Assembly (NCBI GenBank): GCA_013329055.1
Contig: DUKY01000023.1
Span: forward strand, 1 to 49,076
Length of the DNA stretch: 49,076 bases
Direction of reading: 5' to 3'
Source: Nanobdellota archaeon
Lineage (GTDB): Archaea > Nanobdellota > Nanobdellia > Pacearchaeales > GW2011-AR1
The notes beneath the pieces were generated by a model that saw only the letters and a program-made list of their open reading frames with translations, was not told where the DNA came from and did no database searches. Shown in pieces: positions 28,820 through 36,672 of this stretch (its first letter is position 1; the number at the start of each line of letters is the position of its first letter). The position numbers and the translations under genes are program-made.

Positions 28820-29158
28820 AATCTTCATAGCTTATTTTTCTTGCCAATAATCAAAGAAGTTTGAAAAATAAGTCTTAAAGATTTTGATTAATCCTATCAA
28901 ATATTTTGATTAATCAAAATCTTTATAGAAGATTTTATTTGTCTTTTCATCGTTTATAAAATCTTTCTTAAAGATTGTGAATACAATCTTTATAGTGTAT
29001 TTTGATTGTTGGTCGTTTCAAAATACCTCTTAAAGATTTGATTTTTTTATTTAAGATTTATTTAGAAATCTTTATAGCTTATTTTGATTGCTGGTCGTTT
29101 CAAAATAAGTCTTAAAGATTTTGATTCTTTTTTCTTAAAAAAAGAATCAAAATCTTTA
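28820..29158. repeat. Array of six stem-loop repeats
   Basis: Between enolase and rpsB, six adjacent inverted repeats share outer arms AATCTTTATAG and CTTAAAGATT: about 28820-28883, 28879-28923, 28918-28976, 28985-29038, 29066-29121 and 29117-29155. Inner stems differ yet stay paired (CTTATTTTTC/GAAAAATAAG; AAGATTTTAT/ATAAAATCTT; CTTATTTTG/CAAAATAAG), and units four and five share the loop ATTGYTGGTCGTTT. Adjacent units share arms, so alternative foldings are possible. This accounts for the 378-base gene-free spacer; no ORF or tRNA is seen in it. Confidence 0.75.
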
Positions 29159-29184
29159 TAAAGCAAAATTACCCCTCAATTCAT

Positions 29185-30033
29185 ATGGTAAAAGAAAAGA
29201 AAGAAGAAATCAAAGATGAAGACAAAGACGAAGAAGTTAGTAAAGAACTAATCAAAAAAGCAAAAAAAGAATCTTTGGATACAAAAAAAGTTAAAAAAAC
29301 AAAAAAAGAAGAAGCTTCTCCAAAAGATGGTGAAAAAACACTTGCAGAAAAGAAAAAAGCACTTTTAGAAAAAGTAGCAAAACTTAAAGAAAAAGTAGAA
29401 GAAACAAGTACAGAAGACTTAAAAGAAAAAGTTAAAGCTAAAAAGAAAACAGATATGTTAATCCCCCTTGAGGATTATGTAAAAGCAGGAATTTATTTAG
29501 GAACAAAAGCAGTAACCCCTGATATGAAACCATTTGTTTATAGAAGAAGAGCTGATGGATTAGCTATTTTTAATACAGACTTAATTGATGCAAAATTAAA
29601 AGAAGGAATTGAATATTTAAACAAATTTGAACCGGAAGACGTTATTTTAGTTTGTAAAAGACAAGCTGGATGGAAAGCAGTTAAAATGTTTTCACATTTA
29701 ACCGGGATAAAAGTTTTCACTAAAAAATATCCTGCAGGAATTTTAACAAATTCTCAATTACCAGACTTTTTTGAAAATGAATTAACAATTGTAGCAGATT
29801 CATGGCTAGACAAAAATGCATTAAATGATACATTAAAAGTAAATAAAAAAGTATTAATGATTTGTGATACAAACAACTTTGCAAAAGGAGCAGATCAAAT
29901 AATTATCGGTAACAATAAACACGTTAAAAGTCTTGGAGTAATCTTTTATCTTTTAGCAAGAGAATATTGCAAAGCAAAAAAGATTCAGGCAGAAATTCCA
30001 GACCTTGAATGGTGGACTGGCGAAACAGAATAA
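29185..30033 (+). CDS. rpsB: 30S ribosomal protein uS2 with long charged N-terminal extension
   Basis: uS2 binds the small-subunit head-body junction. From about residue 92 the protein is a normal archaeal uS2: LIPLEDYVKAGIYLGTKAVT, YRRRADGLAIFNT, PAGILTNSQLPDF, ICDTNNFAKGADQIIIGNN and the archaeal ending EWWTGE. It is preceded by about 90 residues of Lys/Glu repeats (KKTKKEEASPKDGEK), uncommon for the family. CTTTATAAAG near 29153 is the likely TATA box, merging with the last hairpin of the upstream array. Confidence 0.95.
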   Translation: MVKEKKEEIKDEDKDEEVSKELIKKAKKESLDTKKVKKTKKEEASPKDGEKTLAEKKKALLEKVAKLKEKVEETSTEDLKEKVKAKKKTDMLIPLEDYVKAGIYLGTKAVTPDMKPFVYRRRADGLAIFNTDLIDAKLKEGIEYLNKFEPEDVILVCKRQAGWKAVKMFSHLTGIKVFTKKYPAGILTNSQLPDFFENELTIVADSWLDKNALNDTLKVNKKVLMICDTNNFAKGADQIIIGNNKHVKSLGVIFYLLAREYCKAKKIQAEIPDLEWWTGETE

Positions 30034-30043
30034 TTTTTATAAA

Positions 30044-30280
30044 ATGACCACACAAGAAAGAGATTTATTTTGTGAATATCAAGGTTTATGTTGCAAAGGA
30101 AAAATATCTGATGGAAGACCAGTATTAATAACTACTTCTCCAGGTTATTTTCCGATGTATGAATGTATGTATTCTAATAATTGTTCATTAATTGTTGAAC
30201 TAAATCAAAATAAAGATATGAGTGATAAATTAGAAGAAAGATTAGCGAATTCTCGATTAACCCCTAAATTTTTACAATAA
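30044..30280 (+). CDS. 78-residue Cys-containing protein
   Basis: MTTQERDLFCEYQGLCCKGK then a segment with TTSPGYFPMYECMYSNNCSL and a polar end. Five cysteines suggest a small zinc or iron-sulfur site. The ATG is 11 bases after the rpsB stop, so co-transcription is likely. A longer reading would overlap rpsB and is not preferred. Unrecognised. Confidence 0.6.
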   Translation: MTTQERDLFCEYQGLCCKGKISDGRPVLITTSPGYFPMYECMYSNNCSLIVELNQNKDMSDKLEERLANSRLTPKFLQ

Positions 30281-30337
30281 TTATTAATTCAAAATATTCA
30301 AGATAAAATTTATAAACTATAGTCAATCTATAGTCTA

Positions 30338-30583
30338 ATGGTAACAACAATTCAATTAAGTGAAGATGTAAAAAATGCTCTTGGAAAAATGAAAGAAACA
30401 TCAAGAGAAAGTTTTGAAGATGTAATTGTTAAATTAATTAATATTGTTCAGGAACAAAAAAGATTAAATGAAGAATTATTAATTGAAGGATGTAAAGAAA
30501 TGGCAAAAAATGATTTAAAGATTTGTGAAGAATTTAAATATGCTGAGGCAGAAATTGAGTGTGAGTGGGATGGAGATTTATAG
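30338..30583 (+). CDS. Antitoxin of a MazF-type pair
   Basis: An 81-residue protein starting MVTTIQLSEDVKNALGKMKE and continuing TSRESFEDVIVKLI, a pattern common in archaeal antitoxins of the ribbon-helix-helix or VapB-like kind. The C-terminus is acidic (EFKYAEAEIECEWDGDL), as expected for toxin wrapping. It overlaps the toxin gene by 14 bases. A TATA-like TTTATAAAC lies about 25 bases upstream. Confidence 0.78.
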   Translation: MVTTIQLSEDVKNALGKMKETSRESFEDVIVKLINIVQEQKRLNEELLIEGCKEMAKNDLKICEEFKYAEAEIECEWDGDL

Positions 30584-30914
30584 AGGAGATATTTTAGTTG
30601 TAAACTTAAACCCCGTTGTTAGGTCTGAACAAGGCGGAAAAAGACCTGTTTTAGTTTTGCAAAATAATTTAGCAAACAAATATTCTCCTGTTGTTATAGT
30701 TGCGGCAATAACCTCTAAAGAATTTTCAAAAGAATTTCCTACCAACGTTTTTTTATTAAAACAAGAATCTAAGTTAGATAAAGATTCAACAATTTTATTA
30801 AATCAAATAAGAACAATTGAGAAACAAAGAATAATAAAAAAAATTTCTTCATTAGATATTTCAAGCATGAAAAAAGTTGATATGGCTTTAAAGATTAGTT
30901 TAGGTTTAGATTAG
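30570..30914 (+). CDS. mazF: MazF/PemK-type mRNA endonuclease toxin
   Basis: A 114-residue protein with the family core YRGDILVVNLNPVVRSEQGG, KRPVLVLQNN, SPVVIVAAITS and DSTILLNQIRTIEKQRI. MazF toxins cut mRNA at short sequences; the catalytic Arg (in KRPVLV) and Thr/Ser (ITSKEF) are present. I chose the ATG at 30570, which starts just before RGDI as in other MazF proteins; an earlier ATG would add residues not seen in the family. Coupled to the upstream antitoxin. Confidence 0.9.
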   Translation: MEIYRGDILVVNLNPVVRSEQGGKRPVLVLQNNLANKYSPVVIVAAITSKEFSKEFPTNVFLLKQESKLDKDSTILLNQIRTIEKQRIIKKISSLDISSMKKVDMALKISLGLD

Positions 30915-30916
30915 TT

Positions 30917-31375
30917 TTACAATAATCCCCGCATATCTTCAAATTTAGGATCATCAGCAACCTGATATAACTCAAAATCTTCAAGATAATTTGGAACATA
31001 ATTCTTTATTTTTTCAATTATCTCATTTAAGTGCTTTGTATCTTTGTAAAGAATTGCACAATAAAAATCATACTTGCCAATAAGTTTGGAGATATGCACA
31101 ATATATTTTGTCTGAATTAATTTATTAAGAAATTTTTCTTTTTGTGAATCATTGCCCGTTTTAGTTTTTAAAAGTAATAAAGAAATATTTGGATAACCTA
31201 ATGAAGAAGGATTAATTATCGGAGAAAAACCCAAAATCGTTTTTTCATTAATCATTTTTTTTAAACGCCTGGCAACAGAATCTCTTCGTATTTTAGTCTT
31301 TTTTTCAATTTCTGCAACAGACATTCTCGCATCATCAAAAAGGGAATTTATTATTTTTTTATCTTTTGAATCCAT
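30917..31375 (-). CDS. Lrp/AsnC-family transcription regulator
   Basis: 152 residues: an N-terminal winged helix (IINSLFDDARMSVAEIEKKT, RRDSVARRLKKM) and a C-terminal RAM ligand-binding domain (GFSPIINPSSLGYPNISLLL, KYDFYCAILYKDTKHLNEI). Archaeal Lrp-like proteins commonly sense amino acids and regulate metabolism. It converges with the toxin gene, 2 bases apart. Its target is unknown. Confidence 0.88.
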   Translation of the reverse strand: MDSKDKKIINSLFDDARMSVAEIEKKTKIRRDSVARRLKKMINEKTILGFSPIINPSSLGYPNISLLLLKTKTGNDSQKEKFLNKLIQTKYIVHISKLIGKYDFYCAILYKDTKHLNEIIEKIKNYVPNYLEDFELYQVADDPKFEDMRGLL

Positions 31376-31469
31376 TTAGCAAAAAAATAAGTTTATTTTA
31401 TAAATATTATGCTTATTTTAAGCATTTATTTGCAGATTCTTTTAAATATTAATAATTATTCAATAAAGT

Positions 31470-31727
31470 ATGATTGAAATAATCAAGACAGGAATTTATT
31501 TGAATGAAGATGAATTATTAGAATTGACCATGTGTAATTTTAATCCTACTTCTTTAATGTACGGTCCCAAAGAAAAGAAAGAACCCTATGAAATTTTACA
31601 GGAAATCGCTAAAAGATATGGATTACCTGAAATTACAGATATGTATGGCTTAGACAATAATGAAATAATTTATAGAAATCTTCCTGAAAATAAAAAAAGT
31701 TTAGAAAAATTTCTTAATCAGTCTTAA
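31470..31727 (+). CDS. Hypothetical 85-residue protein
   Basis: Small acidic soluble protein: MIEIIKTGIYLNEDELLELT, NFNPTSLMYGPKEKKEPYEI, ending KKSLEKFLNQS. No recognised family. It overlaps the 3' end of the convergent LigD-type gene by 14 bases. The upstream AT-rich promoter region is shared with the Lrp gene. Confidence 0.55.
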   Translation: MIEIIKTGIYLNEDELLELTMCNFNPTSLMYGPKEKKEPYEILQEIAKRYGLPEITDMYGLDNNEIIYRNLPENKKSLEKFLNQS

Positions 31728-32163
31728 TTAATAACCAATTTTTCTCATTCCCATTTAACTTAGCATTAACCAAAACATAAGTACCCCTCAAAACTTTTCC
31801 ATGAACAATAAACTCAATCTTTTCTGAATCCTTATGAATTAATTCAAAAGTCCCTTTATCCCAAATTTTAACTGTCCCTTTGCCATATCCCTCTTTAATC
31901 TCCCCTTCAAAATTTGCATAACCCAAAGGATGATCTTCAACCTGTACTGCCAAATGTTTTATGTTCTTGCTTCTCGGAGGAGTTTTAGGTAACGCCCATG
32001 ATTTTAGAACCCCACTTAATTCAAGCCTTAAATCCCAATGCAAATGTGAAGCCTGATGTTCCTGAATAACATAAATTCTTTTGCTCGACGAAGTTTTAAC
32101 AATCGCATTAGGTTCCCCGGATTTACTCAAATCTCTTTTTTGTTTATAATTTTCTAAAGACAT
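31714..32163 (-). CDS. Stand-alone LigD-type 3'-phosphoesterase
   Basis: The 149-residue protein is the phosphoesterase domain of bacterial non-homologous end-joining ligase LigD, which trims 3'-phosphates and ribonucleotides at DNA ends. Visible motifs: YVIQEHQASHLHWDLRLELS (metal-binding His), SWALPKTPP, HLAVQVEDHPLGYANFEGEI and GTYVLVNAKLNGNEKNWLLI. It has no ligase or polymerase domain; such single-domain forms occur in archaea. It overlaps HepT by 10 bases and the plus-strand 31470 gene by 14. Confidence 0.88.
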   Translation of the reverse strand: MSLENYKQKRDLSKSGEPNAIVKTSSSKRIYVIQEHQASHLHWDLRLELSGVLKSWALPKTPPRSKNIKHLAVQVEDHPLGYANFEGEIKEGYGKGTVKIWDKGTFELIHKDSEKIEFIVHGKVLRGTYVLVNAKLNGNEKNWLLIKTD

Positions 32164-32573
32164 TTTTTTATTACCTTTTCAATCTGTTTAATAAATTCAT
32201 AAGAGTCAATGATTAATTCTTCTGTTAAAGAATGAAAAATTAATTCGTCATCAACTTTGCCATATTCGTGGGCAATTATATTTCTCATCCCTTTAGCATC
32301 TTGCAATTTTAGAGATAATTCTTGAGAGATTATTTTGTTATTAAAAAGAATATCAAAAACTTGTTTTTCATATTCTGGTTGTTTTAAATTTTTCTCTTTA
32401 ATAATTAAAAAAGCAATATCGATAATTGCTTCAATAATTTTTTCAAAATATCTTTCTCCAATTGCCCGAATTTTAAAATCTTGTTTATATTCTATAAAAT
32501 CATCTGGTAAACAAGATTCTAATTCTTCTAAAAATTGTTCTACTTCAATAATTTTTTCATTTATTCTATTCAT
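32154..32573 (-). CDS. hepT: HepT-like ribonuclease toxin
   Basis: A 139-residue helical protein with the HEPN motif RNIIAHEYG (Arg-x4-His-x-Tyr) near residue 100, in the HepT/DUF86 family. HepT cleaves RNA and is controlled by its MNT partner, which modifies the conserved Tyr with AMP. I chose the ATG at 32573, which gives the normal length and overlaps the MNT stop by 8 bases. A longer in-frame reading adds a basic segment not typical of the family. Confidence 0.82.
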   Translation of the reverse strand: MNRINEKIIEVEQFLEELESCLPDDFIEYKQDFKIRAIGERYFEKIIEAIIDIAFLIIKEKNLKQPEYEKQVFDILFNNKIISQELSLKLQDAKGMRNIIAHEYGKVDDELIFHSLTEELIIDSYEFIKQIEKVIKKCL

Positions 32574-33078
32574 TTTTCTTTTTAATATAAAGTATTTTTC
32601 CTTTTTTATTAATTTCCTGTTGAATTTTTTTAGGTAAGAAATTAAATACTTGTATATCAAGATTATCCGGGACTTGACCAAGAATTTTTTTTCTAAAATT
32701 AAAAGCTTCTTCCTTAGTTAGTTCATCAAATATTACTGCAATATCAATATCTGATCTGATTGTTATTTTATTTTCTGCAACAGAACCAAATAAAATTATT
32801 TTGTCAATTTTATTCCTTAAATTATTTTCTAAAATAATTCTGATTGTTTCTTTAATTTTTTTGTTAATTTCTTCTCCTTTTTTTAATCCAAATTGTTCTT
32901 TAAAATTTTCAATTTCTTTTATAAATTGTAATTTTTTTCTTATGTCTCTTGATAACCTATTTTTTTCTGATTGTGTTAAATTAATTCCATTTAATTGTTT
33001 TTCAATTATTTTAATCTCTCTTTGCCCAAAAATCTTTCTTGTATTTTCATTATCTTTTAAAAATTCAATGAAGTTCAT
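32566..33078 (-). CDS. mntA: MNT-type nucleotidyltransferase antitoxin
   Basis: 170 residues. The polymerase-beta-type core is KIILFGSVAENKITIRSDID followed by IAVIF: the GSxAx(10)DxD signature of MNT antitoxins. It is preceded by about 90 helical residues, longer than usual MNT (about 100 residues in all), perhaps a DNA-binding or dimerisation part. It pairs with the HepT gene downstream. A palindrome overlapping the TATA box points to autoregulation. Confidence 0.82.
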   Translation of the reverse strand: MNFIEFLKDNENTRKIFGQREIKIIEKQLNGINLTQSEKNRLSRDIRKKLQFIKEIENFKEQFGLKKGEEINKKIKETIRIILENNLRNKIDKIILFGSVAENKITIRSDIDIAVIFDELTKEEAFNFRKKILGQVPDNLDIQVFNFLPKKIQQEINKKGKILYIKKKNE

Positions 33079-33092
33079 ATTTTAATAATATA

Positions 33093-33134
33093 AATAACCT
33101 ATATAAAGGTTATTATAACCATAAAGATGGTTAT
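33093..33134 (-). promoter_or_regulatory. MNT/HepT promoter with two palindromes
   Basis: AATAACC (33093-33099) and GGTTATT (33108-33114) flank TATATAAA, the TATA box about 25 bases before the MNT ATG; directly beside it ATAACC (33115-33120) and GGTTAT (33129-33134) form a second palindrome. The placement over the promoter fits operator sites for autorepression. Confidence 0.6.
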
Positions 33135-33137
33135 TTT

Positions 33138-33239
33138 TTAAAATAAATAATTTTTAATCTTTTGAGAAACGTACCAACTAATAGATTTTGCTTTAATCAA
33201 AAGAGATTTTCCCGTTTCAAGTTCAACTTCATAAAGTTT
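33138..33239 (-). pseudogene. Start-less fragment of a small protein gene (tentative)
   Basis: A 33-codon open stretch reads KLYEVELETGKSLLIKAKSI and SWYVSQKIKNYLF before TAA, with a stop at its left border and no start codon. The composition is protein-like, so it could be the remnant of a gene, or a gene with an unusual start. Weak evidence; the rest of this 200-base spacer shows nothing else. Confidence 0.3.
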
Positions 33240-33277
33240 CTAATGATGATTAATGCCCCATAGAATAATTTTTATCC

Positions 33278-34057
33278 TTATAATTTCATTTGCTCATTAA
33301 TTAATAATTCTTTTATTAATCCGCTCTCGCCTATTCTGATTTTCATTGGATTTAAATCTATATGCCCGTCATCTCTTTCAACAGCTGCAGAAAGTAATGG
33401 TCCGACATTTTTAGTATTAACTCCTCCGGAAATTTTAATCCCTCTTGAAAAATTTTCTCTCATAATTTTTAAATTTTCAACTGTTGCCCCATACTTGCCA
33501 AAACCAGTAGAAGTTTTAATAAAATCAACATCTGTTTCTTTATCTGCTAATTCTGAAATCGATTTTATTTGCTTTTTATTTAATGCTGAAGTTTCAAGGA
33601 TTAGTTTTACTATTGCCCCTTCTTTATGTACAAAATTTGCAACTTTTGTTATGTCGTCTAGAGTTTCCTGTGTTTTTCCGCTTTTAAATAATTCATAATT
33701 TAAAACCATATCAATCTCATCTGCACCATTTTCAAGAGCAATTGTCGTTTCGAAAATTTTATGTTTTGTTGAATATAAATTACCATTTGGAAAACCAATA
33801 ACTGAAGCAATTTTAATGTCCTTTTCATTTAAATATTCCTTAGCTTTTTTAACATCCCCAGGATAAACACAAACAGCATAAGGTTTAGGAATATGAATAA
33901 TCTCTTTTAAAAATCCTTCATAAGCCTCTTCTCTTAAATAAACTGCCCCTTCTTTCTGTCCTTTAAAAGAATCAACTGTTTTTAGAAAAGTATGGTCGCA
34001 AATAGAAGCAATTTGTTGAATGCTTAAATCAACAATTTCAACTAGTTTATTGTTCAT
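33278..34057 (-). CDS. deoC: Deoxyribose-phosphate aldolase
   Basis: Splits 2-deoxyribose-5-phosphate into acetaldehyde and glyceraldehyde-3-phosphate, feeding deoxyribonucleosides into glycolysis. 259 residues with CDHTFLK near the start, YAVCVYPGD, KIASVIGFPNG, GADEIDMVLNY, LILETSAL and the Schiff-base lysine in DFIKTSTGFG (about residues 178-187), then IKISGGVNT. The length is that of the longer E. coli-type form. It is divergent from the 34198-36636 operon, which also encodes deoxynucleoside-related proteins. Confidence 0.93.
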   Translation of the reverse strand: MNNKLVEIVDLSIQQIASICDHTFLKTVDSFKGQKEGAVYLREEAYEGFLKEIIHIPKPYAVCVYPGDVKKAKEYLNEKDIKIASVIGFPNGNLYSTKHKIFETTIALENGADEIDMVLNYELFKSGKTQETLDDITKVANFVHKEGAIVKLILETSALNKKQIKSISELADKETDVDFIKTSTGFGKYGATVENLKIMRENFSRGIKISGGVNTKNVGPLLSAAVERDDGHIDLNPMKIRIGESGLIKELLINEQMKL

Positions 34058-34197
34058 AAAAAAAATAAACCTTTGCTATTTATAAACCTCTTCAAAATTT
34101 AATCTATATATTTAAATAGTTCTTTTACTAAGTTTATATTAGAGAATATATATTTAAAGCTAAAGATATTTAAAAAGAAAATATTCTCAACTTTATT

Positions 34198-34659
34198 ATG
34201 GTGAGAGGTAAAAAGGTGAGTCCAGTTCTTGAAGAAAGGTCAAAAAAAGCTCTTTCTATGATTCAGCCAAATTCTATCTATTTTGCCCACCCTATTAACT
34301 TTTATAATACTCCTCATGAAAGAGATTTAATAAAAAAAATTACTGAATTTTTTCCGGAATATCATATTGAAAACCCGAATCAAACTCATCATCAGGAAAA
34401 TTATCCCATTTGGAAACAAGAAACTGGCTCAGGAATGAATTATTATTTTGATATTATTTTACCTGAAATGCAAGCAGGAATTTATCTCCCTTTTCAAGAT
34501 GGGATGATCGGAGCTGGAATTTTTGGAGAAATGCAATTTTTATCTGATTCTGGGAAAAAGATTTGGCAGATTAATCATTATAAAGAAATCTCAAGAATTT
34601 TCAATTTAGATTTAACTAAAAAATTATCTGTAGAAGATACAAGAAAGAGAGTTTATTAA
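34198..34659 (+). CDS. Nucleoside 2-deoxyribosyltransferase-like protein, first
   Basis: A 153-residue protein with SIYFAHPINFYNTPHERDLI at the N-terminus, IENPNQTHHQENYP, YYFDIILPEMQAGIYLPFQD and GAGIFGEMQF. The arrangement (first strand with HP, a Pro-rich binding loop, Asp before the central strand, a Gly-rich turn with Glu) resembles nucleoside 2-deoxyribosyltransferases, which swap bases between deoxynucleosides. The exact family is uncertain. It overlaps nothing but ends one base before the next ATG, so these genes form an operon. Confidence 0.6.
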   Translation: MVRGKKVSPVLEERSKKALSMIQPNSIYFAHPINFYNTPHERDLIKKITEFFPEYHIENPNQTHHQENYPIWKQETGSGMNYYFDIILPEMQAGIYLPFQDGMIGAGIFGEMQFLSDSGKKIWQINHYKEISRIFNLDLTKKLSVEDTRKRVY

Positions 34660-34660
34660 A

Positions 34661-36265
34661 ATGGTCAAATATGAACCTAAAACATATGTTATAACAGCAG
34701 CACAAGGAATTCAAAATCCTTACTCTGCAAAAATGTATGGGAGAGATGAAACAAAAGGAAGTCCGAATATACCCTTAATAAAAAATATTGAAAATTATGT
34801 TGAATTTAATAAAGGAGAACTTCAGATTTGTGGTATTGCTGGTTCTTATGTAAATGAAATAGATTTGCATGAATTTTTTCATACTCGTGATGATGTTTAT
34901 ATTCATATTAAAGCTAAACAAAGAAATGAACAACATAGAAAAACAGAGCAAGTACAAAGAGATTTTTGGGAAGAGCAAAAAGCTGAAGTTGAAGCTCAAG
35001 GAAAGACATTTAGAAGACCTTATCCCATGTATTATTTTTGGGAAACTATTCCCAATGTTGATTATAAAATAACTGGTAAAAGATTAAATACAAATGTTAG
35101 AATTGTTGGAAAACAAGGTGCTTCTCAAAATCAAAATCCTCTGTCTGGCAAAAAGCGTTTAACTAAAAAATATGGGGGAAATTCTATTATATTACCTGCG
35201 ACAAAACAAAGGCTTGAAACTGTGGCAAGTGGGCAAGCTGGAGAATATCCAAAATTAATGTTAACTTCCGGATCATGTACTTTTTCAAGTTATAATTCCT
35301 CAATTGATAGAGGAGAAGATGCAGAAGAGATGCATCAATATGGATTTGTTACAGTGAATGTATTAAATGATAAAATCTTTTTACCACGAATTGTGAATGC
35401 ACAGAAAAATGGAACTTTTATTGATTTGGGAATTAAATATATTCCAGGGAAAGAACCTAAGAAGGCAAAAACAACAGCAATGGTTATTGGTGATTCACAT
35501 GTGTCAGAAATTAATCCCAAAGTTGAAACAGTAAATAGAGAAATGATACAATTGCTAAAACCAAAACATATTCATTATAATGATGTTTTTAATGCTAGAT
35601 CAATTAATCTTCATGAACTTGATGACGATATTGAAGAATCAAATAAATTTGTGCAGGGTATAAGTAGTTTAGAAGAAGAATTGGTCTTAACTGGGAAATA
35701 TATTAAAGAAAATGCTTTAATTGCAAAAGAATTTTTGGGAGAAGTTGTAATTAATTATTCTAATCATGATGATATGCTTTATAGATATCTTTCTGGAAAT
35801 AAATTTAAGCATGATAAAGAAAATCGTATTATTGCATACAAAATTTTAAGTTTAGGAATTGATAGATATAATACTTTTGAAAAAGCAATTAAATATTTAA
35901 TTAATGATTTACCTGATAATGTTACTTTCTTAAAACCTGGGCAAGATAGAATTTATTGGGGGATTCAGTGTGCAGCTCATGGGCACTTAGGTAAAAATGG
36001 TACAAGAGGGACTTTAAAAAGTTTAATGGAAGGGTATTTGAAAGTAATGATGGGGCATACCCATACATTAGGGGTGGATGAAGATGGGTATAATGTTGGA
36101 ACAAGTTCAAAAATTCCATTAAAATATCAATTAGGACAACCTTCAACATCTATGGCGGGTAATGGGGCTATTTACGACGGGGGATTAGCTCAAATAATTC
36201 CAATAATTAAATCTCAATGGGCCCCAAAGAATGTTATTGAATTTTTAATGAGAAATAAAATCTAA
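34661..36265 (+). CDS. Metallophosphoesterase with T5 A1-like layout
   Basis: A 534-residue protein whose C-terminal half has calcineurin-type metal motifs in order: GDSH (277-280), NDVFNARSINLHE (307-319), NYSNHD (365-370), AHGH (439-442) and GHTH (465-468). The N-terminal half (about 1-270) is unlike standard phosphatases. The layout brings to mind A1-type DNases of T5-like phages, which break down host DNA, but this is from motif memory and needs a search. It is enclosed by two deoxyribosyltransferase-like genes, with gaps of 1 and 5 bases, so a joint role in DNA or nucleotide breakdown is likely. Confidence 0.68.
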   Translation: MVKYEPKTYVITAAQGIQNPYSAKMYGRDETKGSPNIPLIKNIENYVEFNKGELQICGIAGSYVNEIDLHEFFHTRDDVYIHIKAKQRNEQHRKTEQVQRDFWEEQKAEVEAQGKTFRRPYPMYYFWETIPNVDYKITGKRLNTNVRIVGKQGASQNQNPLSGKKRLTKKYGGNSIILPATKQRLETVASGQAGEYPKLMLTSGSCTFSSYNSSIDRGEDAEEMHQYGFVTVNVLNDKIFLPRIVNAQKNGTFIDLGIKYIPGKEPKKAKTTAMVIGDSHVSEINPKVETVNREMIQLLKPKHIHYNDVFNARSINLHELDDDIEESNKFVQGISSLEEELVLTGKYIKENALIAKEFLGEVVINYSNHDDMLYRYLSGNKFKHDKENRIIAYKILSLGIDRYNTFEKAIKYLINDLPDNVTFLKPGQDRIYWGIQCAAHGHLGKNGTRGTLKSLMEGYLKVMMGHTHTLGVDEDGYNVGTSSKIPLKYQLGQPSTSMAGNGAIYDGGLAQIIPIIKSQWAPKNVIEFLMRNKI

Positions 36266-36270
36266 TAAAC

Positions 36271-36636
36271 ATGGTAAAAAATATTTATTTAATTCATCCT
36301 ATAGAAAATCTTACACAAAAAGAAAAAGATTTTCTCGACGATTATGTTCTGGAATTAGAAGCACACGGCAATCGTGTTCATTATCCCATTCGTGATGTAG
36401 ATCAAAATCAAGATGGTTTTAAAATTTGTCTTGAGCATCGTAAAGTAATAAAAGAAGTAAAAGAAGTACATATCTATTGGACAAAAAAAAGTCGGGGAAG
36501 CTTATTTGACTTTGGTATGGCATTTTCAATAGGTAAAAAAATCGTATTAATAAATAAAAATCAAGTCAAACGAACAAAAAATAAAAGCTATGAAAATTTA
36601 CTTCTTGACTTGCATGATTTAAGTAATAAAAAATAA
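36271..36636 (+). CDS. Nucleoside 2-deoxyribosyltransferase-like protein, second
   Basis: 121 residues: IYLIHPIENLTQKEKDFLDD, HGNRVHYPIRDVDQNQ, CLEHRKVIKEVKEVHIYWTK and GSLFDFGMAFSIGKKIVLIN. The HYPxRD loop, the CxxHRxxI helix followed by a strand with an acidic partner, and the FDFGxAxxxGK turn are characteristic of the nucleoside deoxyribosyltransferase-like fold. It is not a close copy of 34198-34659. Third gene of the operon. Confidence 0.7.
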   Translation: MVKNIYLIHPIENLTQKEKDFLDDYVLELEAHGNRVHYPIRDVDQNQDGFKICLEHRKVIKEVKEVHIYWTKKSRGSLFDFGMAFSIGKKIVLINKNQVKRTKNKSYENLLLDLHDLSNKK

Positions 36637-36672
36637 CTAAACTTATTTAAAATCTAAATCTTTATCCTTTCT

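Noticed and set aside
28820-29158. CRISPR array or iterons
   Set aside because: Units differ in length and inner stems, share arms and lack uniform spacers; they read as stem-loops.
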